64,000 bases of DNA from Streptomyces spinoverrucosus (GTDB lineage: Bacteria; Actinomycetota; Actinomycetes; Streptomycetales; Streptomycetaceae): NCBI RefSeq assembly GCF_015712165.1, contig NZ_JADPZX010000001.1, positions 806,001-870,000 of the forward strand, in the 5' to 3' direction. The notes under the pieces are model-generated. The model searched no databases, had not been told where the DNA came from, and worked only from the letters and a program-made list of their open reading frames with translations. The number at the start of each line of letters is the position of its first letter. The stretch's first letter is position 1. Positions 35,513 to 44,214 of the stretch are shown one piece after another. The translations under genes were made by a program, and so were the position numbers.

Positions 35513-38029
35513 ATGCGGTCCACATCGCACCACAGACCCATGACCTCAAGGGAGTTGAGCCGGAAAAGGGCCGGAAAGCGGGCCTGGACGGCCGTCCTGA
35601 CGGCCGGATTAGTCACCGCGGGCCTGCTCTCCGGACCTGCCGCGGGCGCGCTCCCGGCTCCGGATCCCTCCCTGACAACGATGTCCGTCAAGTCGCCGCC
35701 CGGCGGCGCCAACGTCCGCGTAATGATCTTCTACGGAACCGCGGCGGCCGGAGACGAGTCTCCGGTGGTGAACGCCGGTATCGAGGCGATCGAGCAGATC
35801 GGCCTGTCCGGCCCCGCGAAGGAGCGCTTCAAGGTCGAGGCCACCAACGACGCCTCGGTCTTCACCAACGAGACCAGGCTGGGCCGTTACAACGCGATCG
35901 TGTTCCTCACCGGCGGCGGCGACGTCCTGGAGCCGGAGCAGGAGGCGGGCCTGGAGGCCTACATGGAGGCGGGCGGCGGTTTCGTCGGCATCCATGACGC
36001 GGCCCGCGCTGAGCCGTACTCCGACTGGTTCACCGGCCTCGTCGGCGCCCGCCCGGCGTCGAACAGCCCAACGGCCGTGCAGCGGGCGACCGTCGAGGTC
36101 GGCGACCGCCGGCATCCGGCCACCAAGGACCTGCCGGTCCAGTGGAAGCGCCCCGACCAGTGGCCCAACTGGGTGAAGAACCCGTCCGGCGAGGTGCACA
36201 CGGTGGCCCGGGTGCGCGAGTCGACGTACCAGCCCGGCGCGAGCGCCAACGGCTGGGACCACCCGATCAGCTGGTGCCGCGACTACGACGGCGGCCGCTC
36301 CTTCTACACCGGCATGGGCGGCACGGTGTCGTCGTACGACGAGACCGACTTCCGTACGCATCTGCGCGGCGCCCTGCTGTGGACCACCCGGCTCGTGCAG
36401 GCCGACTGCAAGGCGACGATCAACGGCAACTACAAGGCCGAGCGGCTGACCAAGGCCAACCAGCCGGGACAGAACGACCAGATCGGCGAGCCGCACGGCC
36501 TGGTCACCGCCCCCGACGGCCGCGTCCTCTACATCGGCCGCGGCGGCGCCGACTCCTCCCAGCCGGTGATCACCGACTGGAACAACCCGGACATCGGCAA
36601 GGGCAAGGGCGAGATCCACGTCTACGACCCGAAGACCAAGCAGGTCACCCTGGCCGGGGCCCTCACCGTCTTCGGCAACAAGGGCGGCGGCGACGAGCTG
36701 GTCAAGGTCGAGGAGGGGCTCCTCGGCATCGAGCTCGACCCGCGCTTCGAGGAGAACGGCTGGGTGTATCTGCACTACACCCCGCACTCGCGGCTCAACC
36801 GCGACACGCGCATGGCCGAGCGGTACGTCTCCCGCTTCACGCTCGACCCGGCCACGAACAAACTGGACCTGAGCAGTGAGAAGGTACTGCTCAAGTGGCC
36901 GGTGCAGGTCCACAGTTGCTGCCACGCGGGCGGCGGGATGGCCTGGGACTCCAAGGGCAACCTGTACATCGCGACCGGCGACAACAACTCCAGCCGCTTC
37001 AGCGACGGTTACTCGGGCAACAACCCGGAGCCGAACTACAAGGGCGTCTCCTTCGCCGACGCGCGCCGCACCGCGGGCAACACCAACAACCTCAACGGCA
37101 AGATCCTGCGCATCCACCCGGAGCCCGACGGGACCTACACCCTGCCGGACGGCAACCTGTTCACCGGCAAGGAGACCGACGAGGGCGGCGGCAAGACGCG
37201 CGGCGAGATCTATGTGATGGGGGTCAGGAACCCGGCCCGCATCTTCGTCGACAAGGACACGGACATCCTGTACGCGGGCTGGGTCGGCCCGGACGCCGGG
37301 GAACCGTCCACCACCTGGGGCCCGGCCAAGTACGACACGTTCGCCGCCATCACCAAGGCGAGCAACCGGGGCTGGCCGTACTGCATGGGCAACAAGCAGC
37401 CCTACCGGGACCGCAACCTGCCGGATCCGTCGAAGCCGCTCGGCTGGTACGACTGCGATCACCCGAAGAACGAGTCCCCGAACAACGACGGCCTGGTCAA
37501 CCTGCCGCCGGTCACGGGCAACAACATCTGGTACTCGCCCCAGGGCGGCGCCCCCGACTTCCCGCGCGACGCGAACGGCATCCCCTCCTACAAGCAGGAG
37601 GAGGCCACCTACCGGCTGCCGTGGCTGAAGGGCGGCGGGCAGGCCGCGATGAACGGGCCGGTCTACCGGTACGACGACGTGTCGGCCACCAGCGACATCA
37701 AGTGGCCGGCGTACTGGGACGGCAAGTGGTTCGTCGGCGACTTCTACGACGCCGACCAGCCGCGCAACGCCGTGCTGATGGATCCGAAGACGCTGGGTGA
37801 CGGCGGGCTGCCGGTGCACTCGGAGTCGCTGAAGAAGATCGTGCCGATCGGCAACGACGGCATCAAGAACCTCATGGACTGGAAGTTCGGTCCGGACGGC
37901 GCGCTGTACGTCCTCGACTACGGGCGCGGCTTCTTCACCTCGGACGCCAAGTCGGCGCTGTGGCGCGTGACGTACCAGGGCGGCGGGCCCACGCCGGCCG
38001 CCGACCAGCTGGCGAGAGGGGCACAGTGA
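35513..38029 (+). CDS. Secreted ThuA-domain plus PQQ-type sugar dehydrogenase fusion
   Basis: About 838 residues. A signal peptide (basic head, hydrophobic core, cleavage near AAGALPAP about residue 47) is followed by a ThuA-like domain (about 68-290; VRVMIFYGTAAAGDES, GGGFVGIHDAAR) and then a glucose/sorbosone dehydrogenase beta-propeller (about 305-838; GEPHGLVTAPDGRVLYIGRG, HSCCHAGGGMAWDSKGNLYI, GWPYCMGN). The second half should oxidise a sugar with PQQ or a similar cofactor. ThuA domains belong to trehalose and 3-keto-sugar use. ATG 35513 is the most upstream start with an RBS; ATG 35540 is possible. Its stop overlaps the next gene (GTGA). Confidence 0.88.
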   Translation: MRSTSHHRPMTSRELSRKRAGKRAWTAVLTAGLVTAGLLSGPAAGALPAPDPSLTTMSVKSPPGGANVRVMIFYGTAAAGDESPVVNAGIEAIEQIGLSGPAKERFKVEATNDASVFTNETRLGRYNAIVFLTGGGDVLEPEQEAGLEAYMEAGGGFVGIHDAARAEPYSDWFTGLVGARPASNSPTAVQRATVEVGDRRHPATKDLPVQWKRPDQWPNWVKNPSGEVHTVARVRESTYQPGASANGWDHPISWCRDYDGGRSFYTGMGGTVSSYDETDFRTHLRGALLWTTRLVQADCKATINGNYKAERLTKANQPGQNDQIGEPHGLVTAPDGRVLYIGRGGADSSQPVITDWNNPDIGKGKGEIHVYDPKTKQVTLAGALTVFGNKGGGDELVKVEEGLLGIELDPRFEENGWVYLHYTPHSRLNRDTRMAERYVSRFTLDPATNKLDLSSEKVLLKWPVQVHSCCHAGGGMAWDSKGNLYIATGDNNSSRFSDGYSGNNPEPNYKGVSFADARRTAGNTNNLNGKILRIHPEPDGTYTLPDGNLFTGKETDEGGGKTRGEIYVMGVRNPARIFVDKDTDILYAGWVGPDAGEPSTTWGPAKYDTFAAITKASNRGWPYCMGNKQPYRDRNLPDPSKPLGWYDCDHPKNESPNNDGLVNLPPVTGNNIWYSPQGGAPDFPRDANGIPSYKQEEATYRLPWLKGGGQAAMNGPVYRYDDVSATSDIKWPAYWDGKWFVGDFYDADQPRNAVLMDPKTLGDGGLPVHSESLKKIVPIGNDGIKNLMDWKFGPDGALYVLDYGRGFFTSDAKSALWRVTYQGGGPTPAADQLARGAQ

Positions 38030-40218
38030 CACGCCAACGAAGAATCCTCACGGCCCTGCTGGCCGCCGTACTGATGATGCTCGGGCTGCAGGCCACCACG
38101 GCCGTGGGCGAGCCGGAGCGGGCCGAGGCCGCCCAGGTCCTCACCTGGACCGCCGGCAACGACATCGACAAGTACCTCTCCGCGCCGAAGACGGCCGTGG
38201 CCGGTCAGGCGACGATCGTCTTCGAGAACAGCGTGGCCACCGGCAACACCACCGGTATGCCGCACACGCTGACGTTCGTCACCAGCGACCCGGAGTTCAA
38301 CTCCGACGTCCAGCTCAACATCCTGGCCAACCCCAACGACGACCAGGGCGGCAAGCACACGGCCGAGGTCACCCTCACCCCGGGCCGGTACTTCTACCAC
38401 TGCACGATCCCCGGCCACGGCCAGATGCAGGGCATCCTGACGGTGACCGAGGGCAGCGGCGAGGACACCACCGCGCCGGAGGCGTCGGCGCACGTCAGCG
38501 GCACGCAGAACCAGCAGGGCCAGTACGTCGGCTCAGCCAGCGTGGCGCTGCACGCCACCGACAACACCGGCGGCTCCGGCGTCGACCGGATCGAGTACGC
38601 CATCGGCGACGCCGGCGCCTGGCAGCCGTACACCAACCCGGTCGTCGTCGACCAGGTCGGCAGTCACAAGGTCCGCTACCGGGCGTTCGACAAGGCGGGG
38701 AACGTCTCCGCCGAGAGGAGCGCCGAGTTCACGGTGGTGGCCCCGCCGACGGACGACACGACAGCGCCGGAGACGTCGGCGACGGTGAGCGGGGAGAAGA
38801 ACCCCGACGGTACGTATGTCGACATGGCGACGGTCACCGTCACCGCGTCCGACACCGGGTCCGGGGTCAACACCATCGAGTACGCGATCGGCGCCTCCGG
38901 GGCCTGGCAGCCGTACACCCAGCCGGTGATGGTGCATCAGGTGGGTACGCACACCGTCCGCTACCGCGCCGCCGACAAGGCGGGGAACGTGGCGGCGGAG
39001 AAGAGCGTCGAGTTCACGGTGGTCGCCGCGCCGCCGCAGGACACCACCCCGCCGGTGACGGGCGTGACCGTCGAAGGGACGCGGAACTCCGACGGGGCGT
39101 ATGTGGCGAGCGCCAAGGTGACCGTCAGCGCGACCGACGAGGGTGAGGTCGCGAGCGTCGAGTACTCGCTCGACGGCGGGCCCTATCTCGCGTACACCGG
39201 TCCCGTGATCGTCGACCGGGCGGGCGCGCACAGCGTGGCGTACCGGGCGACCGACAAGGCGGGCAACACCTCCGCGGCGCGGACCGTGAGCTTCACGGTG
39301 GTCGCGGGCGGAGTGCCCGCGCCGCCCTGTCCGGAGTACGACGAGCGGTTGACGGTGATCGTCGGCACGGTCGACTCGGGTGTGCCGAACCGGCTGACCA
39401 ACAACCGGTGCCGGATCAACGAGCTGATCGAGGACGAGAAGGAGTGGACGTCCCACGCGCTGTTCCTCAAGCACGTGAAGACGGTCCTGGACCGGCTCCG
39501 TACCGAGGGCGTGATCGACCAGCGTGAGTACAACGCCATCACGAAGGCGGGCCGTCAGTCGGGGATCGGCAAACCCGGTCAGACCGAGGGCTATCGCTCG
39601 CTGTTCGACGGCAGCGCGGACTCCTTCGCCAAGTGGCAGCACGTGGGCGGCGGTTCGTTCGCGGTGAACGCCGACGGCACGATGACCAGCGGCACCACCA
39701 AGGCCGGGCTCGGCATGCTGTGGTTCCCGCAGCGCAAGTACGGCGACTTCTCGCTGAAGCTCCAGTGGCGGGACGACGCTCCCGGCACCGGCAACGCCAA
39801 CTCCGGGGTGTTCGTGCGGTTCCCGTACGTCCATGACCACCCGGAGGAGTCGCGGCCGGAGTGGGTCGCCATCAAGTACGGGCACGAGGTGCAGGTGCTC
39901 GACCGGCCGGACGGCGACATGTACAAGACGGGCTCGGTCTACGGCTTCGACCGGGTGGGGCTCGCGGGTGCGGGCGTGACCCAGAAGGGCACGTGGAACG
40001 ACTACGAGATCCGGGTGGTCGGCCAGCACTACTCGGTCTACCGCAACGGCGTGCTGATCAACGAGTTCGACAACATCGGCGGCCAGGACTTCTACCCGGC
40101 CCGCTCGGACGACCCGGGCACGGACGGGCGGCGGTTCGCCTCCGGCTACATCGGGCTCCAGGTGCACGGCACGACGGATGTGGTCTCGTACCGGGACATC
40201 CGGATCAAGGAGTTGTAG
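38026..40218 (+). CDS. Secreted cupredoxin, OmpL47-type repeats and DUF1080 (3-keto-disaccharide hydrolase-like) fusion
   Basis: A 730-residue exported protein. In order: signal peptide (1-36), a type-1 copper domain (37-143) with ligands His80, Cys126, His131 and Met134 in FYHCTIPGHGQM, three Ig-like OmpL47-type repeats (about 148-240, 245-335, 340-430; each ends in a VRYRAxDKAGN-like motif), a Cys-bounded helical link (about 436-515), and a C-terminal DUF1080 jelly-roll (520-730) starting GYRSLFDGSADSFAKWQ. The last domain is related to 3-keto-disaccharide hydrolases. GTG 38026 is translationally coupled to the dehydrogenase gene. Confidence 0.87.
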   Translation: MTRQRRILTALLAAVLMMLGLQATTAVGEPERAEAAQVLTWTAGNDIDKYLSAPKTAVAGQATIVFENSVATGNTTGMPHTLTFVTSDPEFNSDVQLNILANPNDDQGGKHTAEVTLTPGRYFYHCTIPGHGQMQGILTVTEGSGEDTTAPEASAHVSGTQNQQGQYVGSASVALHATDNTGGSGVDRIEYAIGDAGAWQPYTNPVVVDQVGSHKVRYRAFDKAGNVSAERSAEFTVVAPPTDDTTAPETSATVSGEKNPDGTYVDMATVTVTASDTGSGVNTIEYAIGASGAWQPYTQPVMVHQVGTHTVRYRAADKAGNVAAEKSVEFTVVAAPPQDTTPPVTGVTVEGTRNSDGAYVASAKVTVSATDEGEVASVEYSLDGGPYLAYTGPVIVDRAGAHSVAYRATDKAGNTSAARTVSFTVVAGGVPAPPCPEYDERLTVIVGTVDSGVPNRLTNNRCRINELIEDEKEWTSHALFLKHVKTVLDRLRTEGVIDQREYNAITKAGRQSGIGKPGQTEGYRSLFDGSADSFAKWQHVGGGSFAVNADGTMTSGTTKAGLGMLWFPQRKYGDFSLKLQWRDDAPGTGNANSGVFVRFPYVHDHPEESRPEWVAIKYGHEVQVLDRPDGDMYKTGSVYGFDRVGLAGAGVTQKGTWNDYEIRVVGQHYSVYRNGVLINEFDNIGGQDFYPARSDDPGTDGRRFASGYIGLQVHGTTDVVSYRDIRIKEL

Positions 40219-41230
40219 GTCCCTCCTTGCGGGCTCGGCTCGGCTGTACCCGCTTGGGCTCCCCCGGCATCTTGGGGTACTCGGGCGGGTACGGCAGATC
40301 GCCGAGCCCGTGGTCGCGCTCGTCCTTGTTGGCCAGCTCCAGGAGCGCGTCCAGTGAGTAACGACGGTCGTCCATGTCCGCGTGCACGTCGCCGAGTTCG
40401 GCGAAGCGCGCGGGCATGGTCGCGAGGTCGAAGTCCCGAGGGTGGGCCACCCCGACCTCCTCCCAGCGCAGGGGCGCCGAGACGGGGGCGTGCGGGCGGG
40501 GGCGTACGGAGTAGGCGGAGGCGATCGTGCGGTCCCGCGCGGTCTGGTTGTAGTCGATGAAGATCTTCTCGCCCCGCTCCTCCTTCCACCACTTGATCGT
40601 GACGCGCTCCGGCATCCGGCGCTCCATCTCCCGGCCGACGGCGATGGCGGCGCGGCGGACCTGGGTGAAGGTCCAGCGGGGCTCGATGGGCACGAACACG
40701 TGCAGGCCACGGCCGCCGGAGGTCTTGGGGAAGCCGCGCAGGCCGCCGAACTCGTCGAGGACGGTGCGCAGTTCGTGGGCGGCGCGGACGGCGTCGTCGT
40801 AGTCGGTGCCGGGCTGCGGGTCGAGGTCGATGCGCAGTTCGTCGGGGCTGTCGACGTCGTCGCGGCGCACCGGCCACGGGTGGAAGGTGAGCGTGCCGTA
40901 CTGGGCGGCCCACAGCACGGCGGCCTCCTCGGTCGGGCACATCTCGTCGGCGCTGCGGCCGCTGGGGAAGGTGATGTGGGCGGTGGGGATCCAGTCGGGC
41001 ATGTTCTTGGGCGCACGTTTCTGGAAGAAGGACTCGCCGGTGACGCCGTCCGGGTAGCGCTCCAGGGTGGTGGGCCGGTCGCGCAGGGCGCGCAGGATGC
41101 CGGGGCCGACGGCGATGTAGTACCGGGCGAGGTCCAGCTTGGTGAAGCCGCGCTCCGGGAAGAACACCTTGCCGGGACTGGACAGCCGTACGGTCCGGCC
41201 GCCCGCTTCCAGTTCCACCGCGTCACCCAT
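40205..41230 (-). CDS. LigD-type primase-polymerase domain protein
   Basis: A 341-residue stand-alone LigD polymerase (archaeo-eukaryotic primase fold). Catalytic acids are in ELRIDLDPQPG (Asp135, Asp137), with SGGRGLHVFVP (about 171-181) and FIDYNQTARDRTIASAYSVR completing the active site. It adds ribo- or deoxynucleotides during non-homologous end joining. The ligase is encoded separately at 43135 instead of fused, and no Ku gene is in the window. ATG 41230 (MGDAVELEAGG) matches the family; its 3' end overlaps the convergent DUF1080 gene by 14 bp. Confidence 0.92.
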   Translation of the reverse strand: MGDAVELEAGGRTVRLSSPGKVFFPERGFTKLDLARYYIAVGPGILRALRDRPTTLERYPDGVTGESFFQKRAPKNMPDWIPTAHITFPSGRSADEMCPTEEAAVLWAAQYGTLTFHPWPVRRDDVDSPDELRIDLDPQPGTDYDDAVRAAHELRTVLDEFGGLRGFPKTSGGRGLHVFVPIEPRWTFTQVRRAAIAVGREMERRMPERVTIKWWKEERGEKIFIDYNQTARDRTIASAYSVRPRPHAPVSAPLRWEEVGVAHPRDFDLATMPARFAELGDVHADMDDRRYSLDALLELANKDERDHGLGDLPYPPEYPKMPGEPKRVQPSRARKEGPTTP

Positions 41231-41275
41231 GCGAGCCACGGTAGGCGCACCGCACCCGACTCGCACACCGGACGT

Positions 41276-43036
41276 TCAGCGTCTGCGCAGGCGGGTGGCG
41301 AGCAGGGTGACGTCGTCCTCGGCGTGACCGTGCACCAGGCGGGCGAGGACCGCGTCGAGGAGGGTGTCCAGCGGGCCGTCGGTGGCCAGGCGCAGGTTGG
41401 TCAGGCGGCGCAGGGAGACATCGATGTCGGTCCAGCGCCGCTCGATCAGCCCGTCGGTGTACATCAGCAGTACGGCCTCGGGCGGCAGGTCGACGGTCAG
41501 GGCCTCGTATCCCCCGATGTCGGTGCCCAGAGGCGGGCCGTTGGGGACCGGCAGCAGGTCGGCGCGCGCGTCGGGGTGGAGCAGGACCGGCGGCGGGTGA
41601 CCCGCGGCGGCGAGTGTGCAGGTGCCCCGGCGGGGGTCGACGAGGGCGAGCTGGCACGTCGCCACCCGGTCGAGGCCGATGCTCGCCAGGCGGTGATCGG
41701 CTTCCTGAAGGATCCGTTCGACGGGGGAGCCGGAGACGGCGATGCCGCGCAGCATCGAGCGGTACTGGCTCATGGCGACGGCCGCGCTGAATCCGTGGCC
41801 CATCACGTCGCCCATCACCTGCAGGGTGCGGCCGGAGGGCAGCGCCATCGAGTCGAACCAGTCCCCGCCGACCAGCGCGCGGCGCCCGGCGGGTAGATAG
41901 CGGGAGGCGGTGTCGAGGTCCGGATGCGGAGTGCCGGGCTCGGACATCAGGGCGCGTTGCAGTTCCAGCGCCATGGTGTGTTCGAGGGTGTACTGGCGGG
42001 CGTTGTCGATGGCGACGGCGGCTCGGGTGGCCAGGTCCTGGGCCACGACGACGTCCTCGTCGGTGAAGGGGCCGGAGTCGCCGGCGCGGCACAGGTAGAT
42101 CACTCCGACGGGCTGCTCCCGGGTCGGCAGGGGGACCACGAGCATGGAGTGGATCCCCGCCTCGCGGAACACCGCCAGATTGTGGGGGGTGCGCACCATC
42201 TTCAGCATCACGTCGTCCGTGGCCAGGTTGCCCAGCCAGGGGCGGCCGGTGTCCAGGCACTTGCGGGTCGGCGAGTCTCGGACGGCGTCGAAGTAGTACC
42301 CGGCGCCCGCCACCAGCCCGACGCGGCCGGCGATGTCCGGGCCGCCCGCCGAGGCCGTGACGCGCAGGCGGAGCACGCCGGGCTCGGGTGGGGGCGCTTC
42401 GTCGGACTCGCCGGTGACGAGCGTCCACACCGACGCCCGGTCGGCCAGGCTCGGCACGACGAACTTCGCCAGTTCGGCACAGGTCGTCTCCACGGACAGC
42501 GTCGTGCCGACCCGCATGGCCGCCGTGTCCAGCAGGGCCAGGCGCTGGTGGGCCCGTTCCAGGTCGTCCAGGTACTGCCGCAGCCCGCTGGTCTCCACGG
42601 CGATGCCGCACAGGCCGACCACCTGTCCGTCGTCGTCCAGACGGTGGTAGACCGCGTTCCACTGGCGTTTGCGGAACGGCGAGGAGGCCTTCGTGGTGCC
42701 CGTGACGGACAGCGCCCGGGGCTGACCGTCGTTCAGGACCATGCGCAGGATGTCCTCCGAGCGGTGCACGCCGGGCAGCACCTCGCCCATGGTCCGGCCG
42801 TGGAACTCCGCGCAGGGCACGCCGCTCATCCGGGCCATGGCCTCGTTGACGTAGCGGTAGCGCAGCCGTTCGTCGAGGATGGCCACGGCGGCCGGCGTGC
42901 CGTCCAGGACCTTCCGCAGGAGCCGGTACTCGCGGCCCTGTTCCACCGCTTCGCGGGGCGCGTGGGTGAGGGCGGACAACAGCGTTTCCTCGGCGCCGGA
43001 GAAGAGCAGTCTCGGCGGACGCTGGTCGAAGCCCAC
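41276..43036 (-). CDS. PAS-GAF-PP2C (SpoIIE-type) protein phosphatase
   Basis: About 586 residues. PAS domain (about 40-160; LDGTPAAVAILDERLRYRYV), GAF domain (about 175-345; TRKCLDTGRPWLGNLATDDV) and a C-terminal PP2C/SpoIIE phosphatase (about 365-586) with metal-binding GGDWFD, GDVMGHGFSAAVAMSQ and MYTDGLIE. Such proteins dephosphorylate anti-anti-sigma factors in response to signals. There is no membrane segment, so it senses a cytoplasmic cue. GTG 43036 is chosen because GAGGAGG lies 6 nt upstream; ATG 43051 is the alternative. Divergent from the DNA ligase gene. Confidence 0.9.
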   Translation of the reverse strand: MGFDQRPPRLLFSGAEETLLSALTHAPREAVEQGREYRLLRKVLDGTPAAVAILDERLRYRYVNEAMARMSGVPCAEFHGRTMGEVLPGVHRSEDILRMVLNDGQPRALSVTGTTKASSPFRKRQWNAVYHRLDDDGQVVGLCGIAVETSGLRQYLDDLERAHQRLALLDTAAMRVGTTLSVETTCAELAKFVVPSLADRASVWTLVTGESDEAPPPEPGVLRLRVTASAGGPDIAGRVGLVAGAGYYFDAVRDSPTRKCLDTGRPWLGNLATDDVMLKMVRTPHNLAVFREAGIHSMLVVPLPTREQPVGVIYLCRAGDSGPFTDEDVVVAQDLATRAAVAIDNARQYTLEHTMALELQRALMSEPGTPHPDLDTASRYLPAGRRALVGGDWFDSMALPSGRTLQVMGDVMGHGFSAAVAMSQYRSMLRGIAVSGSPVERILQEADHRLASIGLDRVATCQLALVDPRRGTCTLAAAGHPPPVLLHPDARADLLPVPNGPPLGTDIGGYEALTVDLPPEAVLLMYTDGLIERRWTDIDVSLRRLTNLRLATDGPLDTLLDAVLARLVHGHAEDDVTLLATRLRRR

Positions 43037-43134
43037 GCGGATCCTCCTCATCCGCCCCCTGACCGGACCGGGCCGTGTACCAGTCTGTCCGCGCCGACCC
43101 GGCACCGCATCCGGAGTCCGCCTACAGTCGAAGC

Positions 43135-44205
43135 ATGGACCTGCCGGTGATGCCGCCCGTCAAGCCGATGCTCGCCAAGTCCGTGGCGAAGATCCCGCCG
43201 GGCATGCACTACGAGGCGAAGTGGGACGGCTTCCGGGCGATCGTGTTCCGCGACGGCGACGAGGTGGAGCTCGGCAGTCGCACCACCAAGCCGCTGACCA
43301 GGTACTTTCCGGAGCTGGTGGCGGCGCTGAAGGAGCGGTTGCCGGAGCGCTGTGTGCTGGACGGGGAGATCGTGATCGCGCGGGAGGGGCGGCTGGACTT
43401 CGACGCGCTCACCGAGCGGATCCACCCGGCCGACTCGCGGGTGCGGATGCTGGCCGAGAAGACACCGTCCTCGTTCGTCGCCTTCGACCTGCTGGCGCTG
43501 GCCGACCGGTCGCTGGTGGACGTGCCGCTCGCCGACCGCCGTGCGCTGCTGGTCATGGCGTTGTCCGGGGTGACGGCCCCGGTGCATGTGGCGCCGGCGA
43601 CGACCGACATCGAGGTGGCGCGGCAGTGGTTCGAGCAGTACGAGGGGGCGGGCCTGGACGGTGTGGTCGCCAAGCCGGTCACGCTGCGCTATCTCCAGGA
43701 CGAGCGGGCGATGTTCAAGGTCAAGCACGAGCGCACGGCGGACGTCGTCGTGGCCGGCTACCGGCTGCACAAGAGCGGACCCGTTGTCGGCTCGCTGCTG
43801 CTCGGTCTGTACGACGACAAGGGCGCCCTTCAGCACGTCGGGGTGTCCGCCGCCTTCTCCATGGCGCGGCGCGCCGAACTGGTGGAGGAGCTGGAGCCGC
43901 TGCGCATGGACGACGTGACGGGTCATCCGTGGGCGGCGTGGGCTGAGGAGGCGGCGCACGAGACGGCCCGGCTGCCCGGGGCGCCCAGCCGCTGGTCCGG
44001 CAAGAAGGACCTGTCGTGGGTGCCGCTGCGGCCCGAGCGGGTGTGCGAAGTGGCGTACGACCACATGGAGAACGGCCAGCGGTTCCGGCACACTGCCCGC
44101 TTCCGCCGCTGGCGGCCGGACCGGACGCCGGACAGCTGCACGTACGCGCAGTTGGAGGAGCCGGTGCGCTACGACCTCGCGGAGATCTTCGCACCCCAGG
44201 CGTGA
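43135..44205 (+). CDS. ATP-dependent DNA ligase (LigD/LigC-type)
   Basis: A 356-residue ligase with the adenylation domain (about 1-215) and OB-fold domain (about 220-340). Motif I is EAKWDGFR with the adenylated Lys29; SRTTKPLTRYFPE, DGEIVIA, GVVAKP (motif IV) and KVKHERTADVVVAGY (motif V) follow. It seals nicks and breaks using ATP. The split pairing with the LigD polymerase nearby suggests an end-joining role; a LigC-like backup repair role is an alternative. ATG 43135. Confidence 0.92.
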   Translation: MDLPVMPPVKPMLAKSVAKIPPGMHYEAKWDGFRAIVFRDGDEVELGSRTTKPLTRYFPELVAALKERLPERCVLDGEIVIAREGRLDFDALTERIHPADSRVRMLAEKTPSSFVAFDLLALADRSLVDVPLADRRALLVMALSGVTAPVHVAPATTDIEVARQWFEQYEGAGLDGVVAKPVTLRYLQDERAMFKVKHERTADVVVAGYRLHKSGPVVGSLLLGLYDDKGALQHVGVSAAFSMARRAELVEELEPLRMDDVTGHPWAAWAEEAAHETARLPGAPSRWSGKKDLSWVPLRPERVCEVAYDHMENGQRFRHTARFRRWRPDRTPDSCTYAQLEEPVRYDLAEIFAPQA

Positions 44206-44214
44206 GCCTCGGGC

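Noticed and set aside
38533..41268. About 910-codon frame antisense to the cupredoxin gene and in a second frame of the LigD polymerase
   Set aside because: It crosses two well-supported genes and shows shadow-type Pro/Ser/Arg-rich sequence.
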